DNA of 64,000 nucleotides from Akkermansia muciniphila (lineage in GTDB: Bacteria > Verrucomicrobiota > Verrucomicrobiia > Verrucomicrobiales > Akkermansiaceae), in contig CAMDAD010000006.1 of NCBI GenBank assembly GCA_945888515.1, positions 89,672-153,671 on the forward strand. The letters are read 5' to 3'. A model generated the notes under the pieces. That model did not search any database. It was given only the letters and a program-made list of their open reading frames with translations, and had not been told where the DNA came from. Every line of letters starts with the position of its first letter. Positions within the stretch are counted from its first letter, which is position 1. Made by a program: the position numbers and the translations under genes. Shown here one piece after another: positions 27,065-36,919 of this stretch.

Positions 27065-28405
27065 TCACTTGAGCTTTTCTAACATTTCTTCGCGCAGCCT
27101 CTCATCCGTGATCTTGCCCGCCATCACGCGCGCTCTGTCTTTAGGAAAAGGGATGCTCCCGTTCGCACTGCCCTCGATCAAGGGCAGCAATAGTTCGTCG
27201 CTCCCGTCAGAACTATGATAATCCATGGCAATCTTCTCGACAAAATCCTGGGCACTTGTCGTCTTTGATTCTGCGAGGTAACTCTGGAGTGCAAATCCTG
27301 TCGCTCTGTCAGCAGAGGAAGGGTCGATCCCTTGAATCCGTGCGCGGTATTCGTCGAATTTTTCACGAGACGGCATGCCATACTTGTCTCTCATAGAGCG
27401 ATACTTGGCAATCTCTGCGAAATGCTGCGTCAAAAGAGCGGAGCGCTCTTCCGGTGTGATACCGAGGCTGTCGAGATTCTTCAGGACATCTTTCGGGGCG
27501 GCCTTGCTATCAATCATGAAATGATACTCCGTCAAACTGTTGGTTTTCAGAATGGCCATATAATCTTCCACTGGCATCGATTGACGAAGCAGGTCAACGA
27601 AAGCCATGCCATTTTCTTTGGGAACATTCCACACGTAATCAACCAAACTGGCGCGGAGATTCGGCGGAATATTGTTCATTCGTTGCAGAGCGGCAGCCGG
27701 ATCGGACGAGAGCAAAGACATCATAAAAGCCGCTTCAAAAGGCACCATGTTGGGAGTTTTTCCGTCGAGGGTCTTATCGAAGACATTCGCGGCGATCTGT
27801 CTCTCATACCAGGTAGTGGCGGCGGCGGGATCTTTCGCGAGCCATTGATCGAAATCGCCCAACTGGATCGGGCTAGTATCTTCATTCTGGCATTTGGCAA
27901 GGAGCTGGCTGAAGGCGAACTCGGGGTTTTTCTTTTTGAGCTGCTGCAGCATCATCGATTCGAGGTAACGGCGAAATGGTGCATCTACGGGGAGTGAGGC
28001 CATTTCCGTGTAGGCTCTTGCGAGTTCGTCTCCACTCATCTCGGAAGCCAGCGCTTCGAGTCTTCTGCAGGCCGGGGTGAGATTGAACCTCACTCCCTCA
28101 TTATTGTTAAAAAGAACAATGGCGTTCCAGTCTCTGGAAGTGCTTACCCAATCGCCGGAGGGCTTGTTTTCCGCTTCCGCTGATCTCATTTCGCGCTTCA
28201 TCTTCGTGCGCATCGCACCGGAGCGCATCGCCTCGGTGCGATTGCGTTCGCTCTGAAGAACCGCAGCGCTGCGGGATTTCTCAATCTTTTTTTCAAGAGA
28301 AAGATTGTCCTGCTCCAAGGTGGTGTTGGAGCTACGCAAGTAGCTAAGCCATGCCACGGCAATGAGCAGCACAACGAGCGGCAGAGCGTAGCGTGTGCTT
28401 TTCAT
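27065..28405 (-). CDS. Signal-anchored alpha-helical protein with coiled coil, unknown function
   Basis: 446 residues. A membrane anchor (ALPLVVLLIAVAWLSYL) is followed by a coiled-coil segment at about 28-75 (TLEQDNLSLEKKIEKSRS) and then an all-alpha domain with DQWLAKDPAAATTWYERQ, a repeat-like motif similar to its downstream neighbour's. No catalytic pattern is seen. It is the first gene of a two-gene unit; a sigma factor often found next to such families is not present here. Confidence 0.72.
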   Translation of the reverse strand: MKSTRYALPLVVLLIAVAWLSYLRSSNTTLEQDNLSLEKKIEKSRSAAVLQSERNRTEAMRSGAMRTKMKREMRSAEAENKPSGDWVSTSRDWNAIVLFNNNEGVRFNLTPACRRLEALASEMSGDELARAYTEMASLPVDAPFRRYLESMMLQQLKKKNPEFAFSQLLAKCQNEDTSPIQLGDFDQWLAKDPAAATTWYERQIAANVFDKTLDGKTPNMVPFEAAFMMSLLSSDPAAALQRMNNIPPNLRASLVDYVWNVPKENGMAFVDLLRQSMPVEDYMAILKTNSLTEYHFMIDSKAAPKDVLKNLDSLGITPEERSALLTQHFAEIAKYRSMRDKYGMPSREKFDEYRARIQGIDPSSADRATGFALQSYLAESKTTSAQDFVEKIAMDYHSSDGSDELLLPLIEGSANGSIPFPKDRARVMAGKITDERLREEMLEKLK

Positions 28406-28542
28406 GATGCGTTGGTATGCCGTAGGAGTAGGAAGTTCATTTGCTAGTTAGACTATCACCTCTTACCATCCGCGACTCAAATGTCAACGCCCTGCGAGTT
28501 GGGCAGAGTGCCTTTCCATGAGTTTCAGCCACGCGGAGAAGC

Positions 28543-28917
28543 TCAAGGGAGAATGACCGGACCAATGGCATGCACGGTGCCGTCGGGATCCCGGTATTTG
28601 AGAGTGTAGGTCCCCGACCTTACGTCGGAAACGTTGATATACCCTGGATAGGCACTTTTGCGTTGGGAACTGCTAAAGCTGGCAGTGACGAGAATGTCTG
28701 ATCCAGCGACAACGGCATCCACTGCGTCAATCCACTGTCCCGAGTGCACGATTTCTGTCTTACATTCCAGTGGAATTTTGTACGAACCTGCCCCTGACGC
28801 CGTAGGCGTGCCGATGGTGATCCCACCTTTGGCAAAAAAGTCGTACGGCTTCTTGTTGGAACATCCGACCAGTGCCATAGTGGTCAGGAAAAATATGGTT
28901 TTAATAAGTTGACTCAT
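28543..28917 (-). CDS. Lipoprotein, unknown function
   Basis: 124 residues. The lipobox is ALVGC (Cys19). The mature part is beta-rich with no known motif (SGAGSYKIPLECKTEIVHS, VAGSDILVTASFSSS). The ending GPVILP suggests a small beta-sandwich. It is transcribed on its own, leftwards, between the helical-protein pair and a divergent esterase. Confidence 0.65.
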   Translation of the reverse strand: MSQLIKTIFFLTTMALVGCSNKKPYDFFAKGGITIGTPTASGAGSYKIPLECKTEIVHSGQWIDAVDAVVAGSDILVTASFSSSQRKSAYPGYINVSDVRSGTYTLKYRDPDGTVHAIGPVILP

Positions 28918-29392
28918 ATAAGTTGATTGGTTTGATTTGCTGTATGAATCGAAAAACTAGATGTTTTGAAGTTCTCGAACTCACTTAGTTCGCAGACGAG
29001 CCTTGGCGGCATAGGTTAGGCGAGAGATTGCGGTGTCACGCTTCTTTGTTCCCTATTTCTCCTCAATTGGCAATGGCGAACTCGTTTGAGCCTTGTCCAA
29101 TGAGTGTCCGTCGGCATTTCTCGCACACCGACGCGGCAGACGCGAAACATGGTTCGATCGCAACGATCAAGCCAATCGCCAGTCTCCCCATAACCTGGTT
29201 TTTCGACTCAAATGCGCGCAGGCTTGCCATGCCGCGTGAGTCACAATAGGGTCAGCGCGAAGATACCGAATGAAAGCGCTACGACTCCATGCCACGGCAG
29301 GCATTTTGAATAACAACATCATGAGAAAAATCAGCACCAAGATCCCCTCATTCCGCTTCAAAAAGCGAGAGATAAAACTCCTTGAGCTTCCC
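28918..29392. other. 475-bp intergenic, nothing recognised
   Basis: Contains the divergent promoter region of the lipoprotein and the esterase. Open frames over it show no coding character. Confidence 0.5.
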
Positions 29393-30979
29393 ATGAGACG
29401 ATTCTCTGTCGCAGTAACCATACTGGCTCTCTCGGTCGTCAGTTGTGTTCATTCACACAAAATCCCCGAAACCGAAAGCAACCGCGCGGCACATGCTTCT
29501 CTGGGAAATGCAAGTCATCTCGCGAAATCGACAGAAGCGCGCGCTGTCAGCTACCTGGATGCCGCAAAGACGGCGCTGGAAGGCATGAAAAACTCTGCCA
29601 CCTTTGAAGACAATCGCCTCGTCTACAACGAAGCTGCCGCACGTCTCACGGTGCTTCTCCGTTCTGCCGCGATGGGTGGCTACTGGGATCGCCCCATCAC
29701 TCTAACGCATGCAGGCAAAACCTATCGCCTGCGCTATGCTCCAGCCATCAGTGGTGAGCAGTGGGATCCGAAACAATTCACGTCTTTTATTCCTGTCGCA
29801 GATGTCCAAAGCAGAGGCATCAAAGAATTGAACACGATCTCTGGGGTGGGTGGGTCCCTCGTCGGTGTGCAGCAACAGTTTCCGCGTCCCGCATTCTCTC
29901 CCTTAGCCGGGGTGACCGCAGCGGTAACCGTCATTCTTGATTTCAAAGGCGAGAATGTGACGCTGCGATTGATGAATCCCACCAAAAAGGCCAGCACGAC
30001 AGTCGCGGATACCCCGCTACCGCTCGAGGCCGATTTCACCGCACCACTCGAATTTTATCCGCACTTCTCAGAGTTATTGGTTGGTTTGATGGGAGCGATC
30101 AGAGTGGAGCGTCTGATGGACAGCACTGGCTTGTATATGCCGCAACCGTATGATGCGGATAAAATTCCGCTCATTTTTGTGCATGGTCTCATATCCACCG
30201 CGAGAAAGTGGCGTCCTGTCATCAACGAGATCGAGCGCGATCCCTTATTGCGCAGTCGCTATCAGTGCTGGGTTTTTTCCTACCCCACGGGAAATCCACC
30301 GGCCTACTCCGCCATGCGTTTGCGCGAGGAATTGGCCAAGGTAAAACAACTCTATCCCGACGCCAAAAAATTCATATTGGTCGGTCACAGCATGGGCGGA
30401 TTGCTTTCACAAATGCAGGTCAAGAGCTTGAATCGCAGTGACTGGGATTACATCGACGAACGCAAGGCGGAAGCTTTTTTCAGCAGAGTCAAACCCGGTA
30501 GCGCGATTCACAAATCTCTGATTTTCGAGGCGAATCCTCACGTGGATCGGGTCGTATTCATCTGCACTCCCCACCGCGGCAGTAACATGGCGATGGGCGG
30601 TATTGGAAATTTGGCGAAAAAAATGATCATGCTGCCCAGAGACATCGCTTCGCAAATCAAGTCGACGCTTGGCGACTCCCTCGCCGTGCTGACGGGTGAT
30701 AGCAAACGGCTGCCTAACAGCGTCAGCGCCCTCTCCCCTACCAACCCCACCCTGAGAGTCTTGGATCAAAAGCCTCTGATGGCTCCTTGCCATAGTATCA
30801 TCGGCGACCGTGGCAAAGGAGACACGCCGAATAGCACGGACGGTGTGGTCGCCTACTGGAGCTCCTCGCTCAAAGGTGCCGAGTCGGAATGTATTGTGCC
30901 GGGACCTCACGGCGCCTGTGAGCTCCCTGAAACCATCGCGGAACTACGTCGCATCCTGCACCTTCAACTGCGACCATGA
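29393..30979 (+). CDS. Lipoprotein alpha/beta-hydrolase (lipase/esterase)
   Basis: 528 residues from ATG 29393, chosen because a lipoprotein signal (MRRFSVAVTILALSVVSC) begins there; the frame is open 41 codons further upstream. A ~250-residue N-terminal part is unassigned. The hydrolase domain starts IPLIFVHGLISTARKW (oxyanion region) and has the nucleophile elbow FILVGHSMGGLLSQ; VFICTPHRGSNMA and GDRGKGDTPNSTDGVV with late DG and HG residues complete the typical lipase/PGAP1-like layout. Acts at the envelope. Confidence 0.85.
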   Translation: MRRFSVAVTILALSVVSCVHSHKIPETESNRAAHASLGNASHLAKSTEARAVSYLDAAKTALEGMKNSATFEDNRLVYNEAAARLTVLLRSAAMGGYWDRPITLTHAGKTYRLRYAPAISGEQWDPKQFTSFIPVADVQSRGIKELNTISGVGGSLVGVQQQFPRPAFSPLAGVTAAVTVILDFKGENVTLRLMNPTKKASTTVADTPLPLEADFTAPLEFYPHFSELLVGLMGAIRVERLMDSTGLYMPQPYDADKIPLIFVHGLISTARKWRPVINEIERDPLLRSRYQCWVFSYPTGNPPAYSAMRLREELAKVKQLYPDAKKFILVGHSMGGLLSQMQVKSLNRSDWDYIDERKAEAFFSRVKPGSAIHKSLIFEANPHVDRVVFICTPHRGSNMAMGGIGNLAKKMIMLPRDIASQIKSTLGDSLAVLTGDSKRLPNSVSALSPTNPTLRVLDQKPLMAPCHSIIGDRGKGDTPNSTDGVVAYWSSSLKGAESECIVPGPHGACELPETIAELRRILHLQLRP

Positions 30980-31037
30980 AAATTCGGCGTATGATTCATA
31001 GTGAATGCCTCGGTGGATGGTCTGATGCCGCCATCAC

Positions 31038-31712
31038 CTATTCTGGATACTCGCGGCGAATGATTTGCAGCAAGGAGCGGTTATCATATTCCGTTAGTTG
31101 AAACCATCCGAAGTGCAGAGCCACCAAACCAAATCCGAGACCGCCAAGGAATCCTCCAATGTGCGCCCAATACGCGACCATGCCACCACCAGTCATGACC
31201 CCCCAAATATCGAACAGCAACCATGCCGCGATGATCAGCCATGCCTTGCACGAAATCGATCCGCCGCGAACGAGGAATAGCCAGAAAAGATAAACTCGAT
31301 TCAATGGATACATCGCAAATGCGACGCCTATGATGCCGTTAATGGCGCCGCTTGCTCCAATCGCCGGCGATCCATCCATAATGAGGTGAACCACGGCCGC
31401 CATGAGCGCGCAGGCGAGAAAAGTCGTTAGATAAATCCCGTTACTCGTATTCGTGCAAATGGCATTTCCGAACACCCACAGGAAAATCATGTTACCCACA
31501 AGATGAACGATATCACCGTGCAGCAATACGTGACCGAGCAAACCAGGAAACGAAAAGTCTCGCAGAACCAGCGCAGCGAAAGCCCCTTCCTCAGGGCCGC
31601 CGCCGACCAAGGCGATCAAAGATACGATCGAACAAGCCGCCACAATCAGCCAGTTTGCCCAAGGGCGCTCTTGCTGAAGAGTTTCAATTTCATAGGGAAT
31701 GAGTAGCAGCAT
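31038..31712 (-). CDS. Rhomboid-family intramembrane serine protease
   Basis: 224 residues from ATG 31712, with at least six membrane segments. HGDIVHLVGNMIFLWVFGN is the conserved L1/TM2 region, GASGAINGI holds the catalytic Ser (GxSG), and AHIGGFLGGLGFG the catalytic His. It cleaves membrane proteins within or near the bilayer. The frame extends eight codons upstream to a TTG, but the ATG start gives the usual MLLLIPYE beginning. Last gene of a leftward run after the polysaccharide export genes. Confidence 0.9.
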   Translation of the reverse strand: MLLLIPYEIETLQQERPWANWLIVAACSIVSLIALVGGGPEEGAFAALVLRDFSFPGLLGHVLLHGDIVHLVGNMIFLWVFGNAICTNTSNGIYLTTFLACALMAAVVHLIMDGSPAIGASGAINGIIGVAFAMYPLNRVYLFWLFLVRGGSISCKAWLIIAAWLLFDIWGVMTGGGMVAYWAHIGGFLGGLGFGLVALHFGWFQLTEYDNRSLLQIIRREYPE

Positions 31713-31839
31713 AATGATTCGTGCAAGTAGGATCAAAAAAGGGGCGATCCCGTATCGCCGCGTAAGTTGCCGATCAATACTCAGTCTCGCCCGCTTATGG
31801 CAAGGAAATTTCCCGCTAGCCGCGCTTCTCGGCTTCGAC

Positions 31840-32607
31840 TCATTTGGGCGGCTGTGCTTGCAGTTGTCGCTCTAGCCATTCGGAAAAGTAGACGTTGCTG
31901 TTTTTTTCCTCGTCCACGATTTTTTGCATTTCCTTGTCATCCACCTTGATTCCGCCATTGGCTTGGATTTGCACAGGCAACTGATCGATATGGCTGGGGC
32001 GCCGTGTCAGCAGAACTTCGATGGTAGATAATTTCCCTTCGCGCCAGATGCCGAAATTCGCTTTGCGCCCGGCGCCGATGGCTCGGATCTTTGCCGATAG
32101 TCCTACATTCGGGTCTTGGATGGATTCGGCGTCACGCCATCTGAAATCATTCACTGAGACAATCACGTCGTCGGGGCGGATCGCAAATTTTTCCGCAGGA
32201 GAGCCCTTGGACACCGAATTGATGGTCATTCCGAAACAGGGATTTTCTTCGTCAGGCAGGTTAATTCCAAGGGCGCCGCCCATGGAAATGCCGATGTAGC
32301 CCTCGCCGAAAAGCCCGTATTCGAGAACTGCGATCGGTTTGAGCAATTGAATGCATCTCTCGCGGATTTCCGGCTCCGCGGATTCCTGCATTCGCTTGAG
32401 AAAAAGCGCCTTGGCCTGATCTGGTTCTTTTTCCGCCCATGCGGAGAGCACCTCGCGCGCTTTCTTGCGCCCTTCTTTGTCCGGCGTCAGCATCTGCTCC
32501 AGTCGCTGAGATGCATCGGCAGCAGTGAACTGTGAAGGCTGTGGGTCTGCGATCGCGGGCACCACACAGCTCCAACACAAGCCGACCCATGTCAGGGAGC
32601 GGATCAT
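31840..32607 (-). CDS. Exported PDZ-domain protein
   Basis: 255 residues. A signal peptide (ending AIADPQ) is followed by a helical region of ~100 residues (PDKEGRKKAREVLSAW, HEAT-like) and one PDZ domain: CFGMTINSVSKGSPAEKFAIRPDDVIVSVND (in part). No protease domain is fused. It lies between the polysaccharide export protein and the rhomboid protease, 20 bp after the former, so it may help select or present substrates there; that is inference. Confidence 0.78.
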   Translation of the reverse strand: MIRSLTWVGLCWSCVVPAIADPQPSQFTAADASQRLEQMLTPDKEGRKKAREVLSAWAEKEPDQAKALFLKRMQESAEPEIRERCIQLLKPIAVLEYGLFGEGYIGISMGGALGINLPDEENPCFGMTINSVSKGSPAEKFAIRPDDVIVSVNDFRWRDAESIQDPNVGLSAKIRAIGAGRKANFGIWREGKLSTIEVLLTRRPSHIDQLPVQIQANGGIKVDDKEMQKIVDEEKNSNVYFSEWLERQLQAQPPK

Positions 32608-32626
32608 CTTTCGCGCGGATCAGTCA

Positions 32627-33193
32627 TCAGTTTTTGAGCGGATTCCAGGATTTTTCTGGAACATCAATCGTGTCGTCTGGCTGGACCTCCACGTTGCGAT
32701 CCTCGAGGTTATTCAAATCGTAAACGCGGTTGGTCTTGCCGCGCATGAGCAGCACGCGCCTCATATTGCCAAATGGGTTAGGACCGCCAGCTGCGGCGAC
32801 TGATTGAAAGAGAGTCATCCCAGGCGTATAGGGCTTCGGTCCAGGACTACTGACAAAGCCACTGACCGTGACCATATCTTGCCGGACCGCATCATTGCCA
32901 GAGGCACTGATCTGAAACGTGGGCGTCGTGTAAATCTCGGCGCCTTTGTAGAGAGCTTCCAATTTTGCCGCCGCCGAATTCGTGTTCATGCCCGCAAGGC
33001 TGACCTCGCCGATCAGAGGCATACGGACGGTGCCCGACCCTGAGACCGAGTAGACTCCATCGATACGGCCTTTTTCTTCCGGCGGTACTCCTTGGATGCG
33101 GATTTCGACGCCACGGCCTGCGACAATGTCTCCCGCAGGGCAAAACCACGCAAGGGAAAGCATGGCCAACAAGATTGCAATGTAATGTTTCAT
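32627..33193 (-). CDS. Polysaccharide export protein (Wza-like)
   Basis: 188 residues. Signal peptide 1-20 (ending CPAGD). The PES domain covers IRIQGVPPEEKGRIDG, GTVRMPLIGEVSLAG, and the SLBB domain covers VTVSGFVSSPGPKPYTPG and SVAAAGGPNPFGN. It is shorter than E. coli Wza (379 residues), with one PES and one SLBB unit, and ends without the C-terminal helix. It forms the outer-membrane export channel for capsular or exopolysaccharide. It is 29 bp downstream of the tyrosine autokinase gene. Confidence 0.88.
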   Translation of the reverse strand: MKHYIAILLAMLSLAWFCPAGDIVAGRGVEIRIQGVPPEEKGRIDGVYSVSGSGTVRMPLIGEVSLAGMNTNSAAAKLEALYKGAEIYTTPTFQISASGNDAVRQDMVTVSGFVSSPGPKPYTPGMTLFQSVAAAGGPNPFGNMRRVLLMRGKTNRVYDLNNLEDRNVEVQPDDTIDVPEKSWNPLKN

Positions 33194-33222
33194 AGTATGG
33201 TTTGGGTAGGTTTGGTTTTCGA

Positions 33223-35379
33223 TTAATACAGGGTATCACTCTTCGAGGATGGCGGCACAGAAGTGGGCTGGGTAGATCGCTGAACCTTCGGCGCACTTTT
33301 CTGCTGGGATACCTGGTTCTCTGCGGGCGCGTAGTAGGTGTAGTAACTGGTGTAATACTGATACTGGCTGTCGCTACGAACATCCACGTTGTTGAGCACC
33401 ACGCCGATGATGTGACCGCCTACGTTTTCGATCGATTGCTTCACGCGCAGAAGCATGTTGCGCGGCAGCTTGCGGTGTTGCACCACAACGATGGTGAGGT
33501 CCACTTCACTGGCAAGAACAGACGCATCGCTCACACCAAGAATGGGGGGCGAGTCCACGAGCACCAAGTCGAAGCGCTGTTTCACGTCCGCAATCAGCTC
33601 GGACATGCGTCGCGAGTTCAGAATGCCTGCGGCATCGGATGGCAGAATGCCGGAGGGCATGAAGAAAAGGTTGTCGACCGGCGTCTGGAGAATCACGTCT
33701 TCCAGCATCAACTCGGTAGTGAGGTAGTTGGTCAAACCGACCGAGTTATTGATATCGAAAAAGGTGTGCAATCGGGGACGGCGTAAGTCAGCGTCGATCA
33801 TCAGAGTCGTATATCCACCTTGTGCGCAGATATATGCCAGGTTCATCAAAGTGGTCGATTTACCCTCACCGGCACCACCAGACACCACCGTGAGCGCATT
33901 GTCCTCGGGGTTCTTGCGGTTGAACTCGATGTTGGTTCGGAGAATCCGGTAGGCCTCTGCATCAGGAGTCATCCCGCTCTGCTTGTGGAGCAGTCCCACT
34001 TCTTTCGGAATCACGGCCAATACAGGCACTTGCAAGTAACGCTCCACGTCTTCCAGCGTCTTGACCGAGGTATCGAGATATTCGAGGAAAAACGCGATAC
34101 CCAATCCGAAGATCAGTCCCACCACGGCACCGAGAACCAAGTTAAGCGTGACGTTCGGACTTGAGGGAAACTGCGCTACCAAGGGCTCCTCATGCAATTC
34201 GATGATGTTTTGCGGCTGCTTGATGTTGATGCGGTCGGTAGAAAGCCTTTCCTTCATCCGATCTAACATTTCCTGCTGGGTTTCGAACTCCTTCTGAACG
34301 CCTTGGATATGGGTCATCGCGACGACGTCGCTCACGGCTAATTCCTTGATGGCAGTCAGTCGTTTTTTCAGATCATCTAGTTCCGCAATTTTGGTTTCGC
34401 GTTTCAGTTTGAGCGAGTCCTTAAATGATACGACGCTTGCTTGCAGTTGTTTGTGCAGACTCTGCACTGTGCCGCGCTGAGACTGCACGGTGGGGTGCTT
34501 GGCGCCCAGACCTTGGGTTTGCATGCCCGAAAGAATCCGCTCCTGCGCTTGATATTCTGGGAAGAGAGCTTTGAGATCCGAACCCGCTGAATCGAGATTG
34601 GCGGCGAAGCGGATCACTTCATCCGCATTAAGCGTATCAATCGTTTTAATCGTGTTATCAAGTTCAGACAGCAGAGTCGTAAAACTCTCCACTTGACTCT
34701 CCAGCATCGCTTGCATGCCCTGGATCCCTTGCGCTCCGTTGACTCCGGTGATCGTATCCTGAATCATGCGTGGCGCGCGGCGCAGCAGGTTGTCCCGCTG
34801 TTTTTTCTTTTCTTCTACGACGTCCGATTGGTCGAGCACGGCTTTCTCCAATTCCCTCATGCCCTCCTCGGCAATCAAACGCTCTTTTTCTTCACGGCGT
34901 TTTTTGTAGGCTTCATAGACTTCCTTGGCCACGTCGCGCGCGTCCTCAGCACCTGTGTGCATCACGGAAATTTGGATCAGGTCCGTGCCGCGGATGTTCT
35001 TCGCATCCACAATGCCGCGCAGCGTGTTCATCGCTTCTTCCTCGGTCATGTTCCAACGCGTCATCAGTCCAAGGCGTTGCACCGCATACTTGAGAGTGAG
35101 CTGTGAGCGAATCACCTCGAACTCGGTCGCGAAAAACTGAGGAGTCGTTTGCTGATTCAAGCCATTGCCATCACCGAAAACAGCGCCAACCCGGGTCGAT
35201 GGCTTCACCTGCACCACTGCACTGGCCTGGTATTTTTTCGGCATCACATACGTGATGACCGCAGCCGTCATAAATACGAGGAGTAGCGTCATCAAAATCA
35301 CACCGTAGCGGTTCTTGATTACTTGCCAGTAATCGACGGCGTGCAGCGCGACTTCACTGTTAGAGGATTGTGATTGCAT
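33223..35379 (-). CDS. Polysaccharide biosynthesis tyrosine autokinase (Wzc-like)
   Basis: 718 residues. The Wzz-type N-terminal domain has TM1 (GVILMTLLLVFMTAAVITYV), a long periplasmic coiled-coil stretch (EELEKAV region to VVSFKDSLKLKRETK) and TM2 (LNLVLGAVVGLIFGLGIAFFL). The C-terminal BY-kinase has Walker A GGAGEGKSTTL, A' LMIDADLRRPR and B DLVLVDSPP. A Tyr-rich C-terminal cluster (YQYYTSYYTYY) is the expected autophosphorylation target. It controls polymer length and export with the Wza-like protein. Confidence 0.95.
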   Translation of the reverse strand: MQSQSSNSEVALHAVDYWQVIKNRYGVILMTLLLVFMTAAVITYVMPKKYQASAVVQVKPSTRVGAVFGDGNGLNQQTTPQFFATEFEVIRSQLTLKYAVQRLGLMTRWNMTEEEAMNTLRGIVDAKNIRGTDLIQISVMHTGAEDARDVAKEVYEAYKKRREEKERLIAEEGMRELEKAVLDQSDVVEEKKKQRDNLLRRAPRMIQDTITGVNGAQGIQGMQAMLESQVESFTTLLSELDNTIKTIDTLNADEVIRFAANLDSAGSDLKALFPEYQAQERILSGMQTQGLGAKHPTVQSQRGTVQSLHKQLQASVVSFKDSLKLKRETKIAELDDLKKRLTAIKELAVSDVVAMTHIQGVQKEFETQQEMLDRMKERLSTDRINIKQPQNIIELHEEPLVAQFPSSPNVTLNLVLGAVVGLIFGLGIAFFLEYLDTSVKTLEDVERYLQVPVLAVIPKEVGLLHKQSGMTPDAEAYRILRTNIEFNRKNPEDNALTVVSGGAGEGKSTTLMNLAYICAQGGYTTLMIDADLRRPRLHTFFDINNSVGLTNYLTTELMLEDVILQTPVDNLFFMPSGILPSDAAGILNSRRMSELIADVKQRFDLVLVDSPPILGVSDASVLASEVDLTIVVVQHRKLPRNMLLRVKQSIENVGGHIIGVVLNNVDVRSDSQYQYYTSYYTYYAPAENQVSQQKSAPKVQRSTQPTSVPPSSKSDTLY

Positions 35380-35570
35380 GTGTAGGAAAACGAAAGAGGG
35401 TTGATAGGAGAAAAATGTAGCAAATTTTTAGGGTCGTAGTATAAACCTAATACGGACTGGGTGCAACGAAAAACTCTCAGAGAGTCGATAATTCTCGTGA
35501 CAAAAACGTTAGACGCCGACGCGGGAGAGGAAGCACAAATCAGAAAGGAAAAAGCACCTTCTCACTACAG

Positions 35571-35605
35571 AAAAAGACTCCCGCCATGCATCGCAGAGCG
35601 GGAGT
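35571..35605 (-). terminator. Rho-independent terminator of the beta-barrel gene
   Basis: Perfect 8-bp arms (ACTCCCGC and complement, 35577-35584 and 35598-35605) followed on the minus strand by a run of five T. It separates the beta-barrel gene from the downstream kinase unit. Confidence 0.8.
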
Positions 35606-35645
35606 AAACATCTCCATACCGGAACGAGGTGCGGCATGGAATGAT

Positions 35646-36869
35646 TTAGAACGTATAGCTAGCACCAACGCTCAGACGCGTGCGATCGTAGTCGTTGTTC
35701 GTGAAAGCCGATGTGGAGTTCGTGAAGTTGATCGAAGCATCTACAGAAAACGCATCATTGATTTTCGTGCGCAGGCCGATATACATGTTTATCAGATCTT
35801 CTGTGCGACCTTCGTCAGTGGCAGTTCCACCAATTTCATTGCCGCCGTCATAAATCGTGTGCACGACGTCGAGCCCGCCAAAGCCGGTGAAGCGAGGCGT
35901 CAGTTGATACTCGCCCGTGAGGCCGAGACGGAACACTTGCAAGTCACTGTATTCGATAATGTCTGTGCCAATAAACTGCACGGTGTCAAAGTCTTCCATC
36001 CCGAAGCGGGTGAAACCGCTGATCGTGAATTTGGAGTTGATTTGCGAACGAACCGTGGCTTGGACGAAAGGACCAGTGGCATCGTCAACACCTTCTACGC
36101 TACGCATCTGCACACCGGCACTACCAATGAAAATCGAGTTTTGAGAGAGACGATAATCGACACCACCTGTAATGAAGTGGTTCTGACTGTCGCTGGCATC
36201 ACCTGTCCATGCCGTGTAGCGATACTCCGCCGTGAGCACAGCGCGCTGATTCCACTGATAACGCATCTGATTGAACACGCTCCAGGACTTCCGATCCGCA
36301 AAATCAACTCCGTCGAGAAGTAAGCCAGTGAATCCGAAACCTGAATACGAACCAAGGCGCTCGGTCCAGCGGTAGCCTACGGCGTTATCGGTGCTGTAAA
36401 AGAAGTAAGGATCACTGGTCCGGTCATTGGATAATCCCACAGCAAATTGTGGCTCCATCTCGTAGGAGAGAGCGTTACGGGAACTGAAACGGAGACGATC
36501 GTCGAAGTTATGGCTATACTCCAAAGTCGTGCGAATGTTGGGAGTCACTTGCTGAGCGCCGACGGCTTCGATCTCGTCGATATAGAAATTGGCGCCCACC
36601 AAGGCGGAGACATTAAGCGTCGTTTGAGGGTCTGCCGTGGAATAGCGCGCCTGAACGTAGGGGTTAATACTCCATGCTTCATCCTCGAATCCCACTTGTC
36701 CCTCCGGAATGACCGGAGTGACGTTGTTGTCCCAGATGAGATTCGATCCGACCACCCAAGTGAGTGGAATGCTCTCCTCTGTTTCTTGGCCCACCGAGTA
36801 AAGACTACCAGCGTGGAGCAAGGACAGAGATGCGAGACTAAAATAAAGAAAACCTGCTGTTTTTTTCAT
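35646..36869 (-). CDS. Outer-membrane beta-barrel protein, putative EPS-linked porin
   Basis: 407 residues from ATG 36869, where a signal peptide (MKKTAGFLYFSLASLSLLHAG) begins. The body is made of alternating amphipathic strands with aromatic girdles (YRWTERLGSYSGFGF, RAVLTAEYRYTAW, AVLT) and ends in SVGASYTF, the C-terminal Phe signature of barrel assembly. The position just upstream of kinase and Wza-like genes suggests a surface role in polysaccharide export or binding, which is inference. It ends before a terminator, so it may be its own unit. Confidence 0.85.
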   Translation of the reverse strand: MKKTAGFLYFSLASLSLLHAGSLYSVGQETEESIPLTWVVGSNLIWDNNVTPVIPEGQVGFEDEAWSINPYVQARYSTADPQTTLNVSALVGANFYIDEIEAVGAQQVTPNIRTTLEYSHNFDDRLRFSSRNALSYEMEPQFAVGLSNDRTSDPYFFYSTDNAVGYRWTERLGSYSGFGFTGLLLDGVDFADRKSWSVFNQMRYQWNQRAVLTAEYRYTAWTGDASDSQNHFITGGVDYRLSQNSIFIGSAGVQMRSVEGVDDATGPFVQATVRSQINSKFTISGFTRFGMEDFDTVQFIGTDIIEYSDLQVFRLGLTGEYQLTPRFTGFGGLDVVHTIYDGGNEIGGTATDEGRTEDLINMYIGLRTKINDAFSVDASINFTNSTSAFTNNDYDRTRLSVGASYTF

Positions 36870-36919
36870 AAATGATTTTGGTGAAAGTAGAATAGGGAAT
36901 GGATGACCAATGAGTTTAG

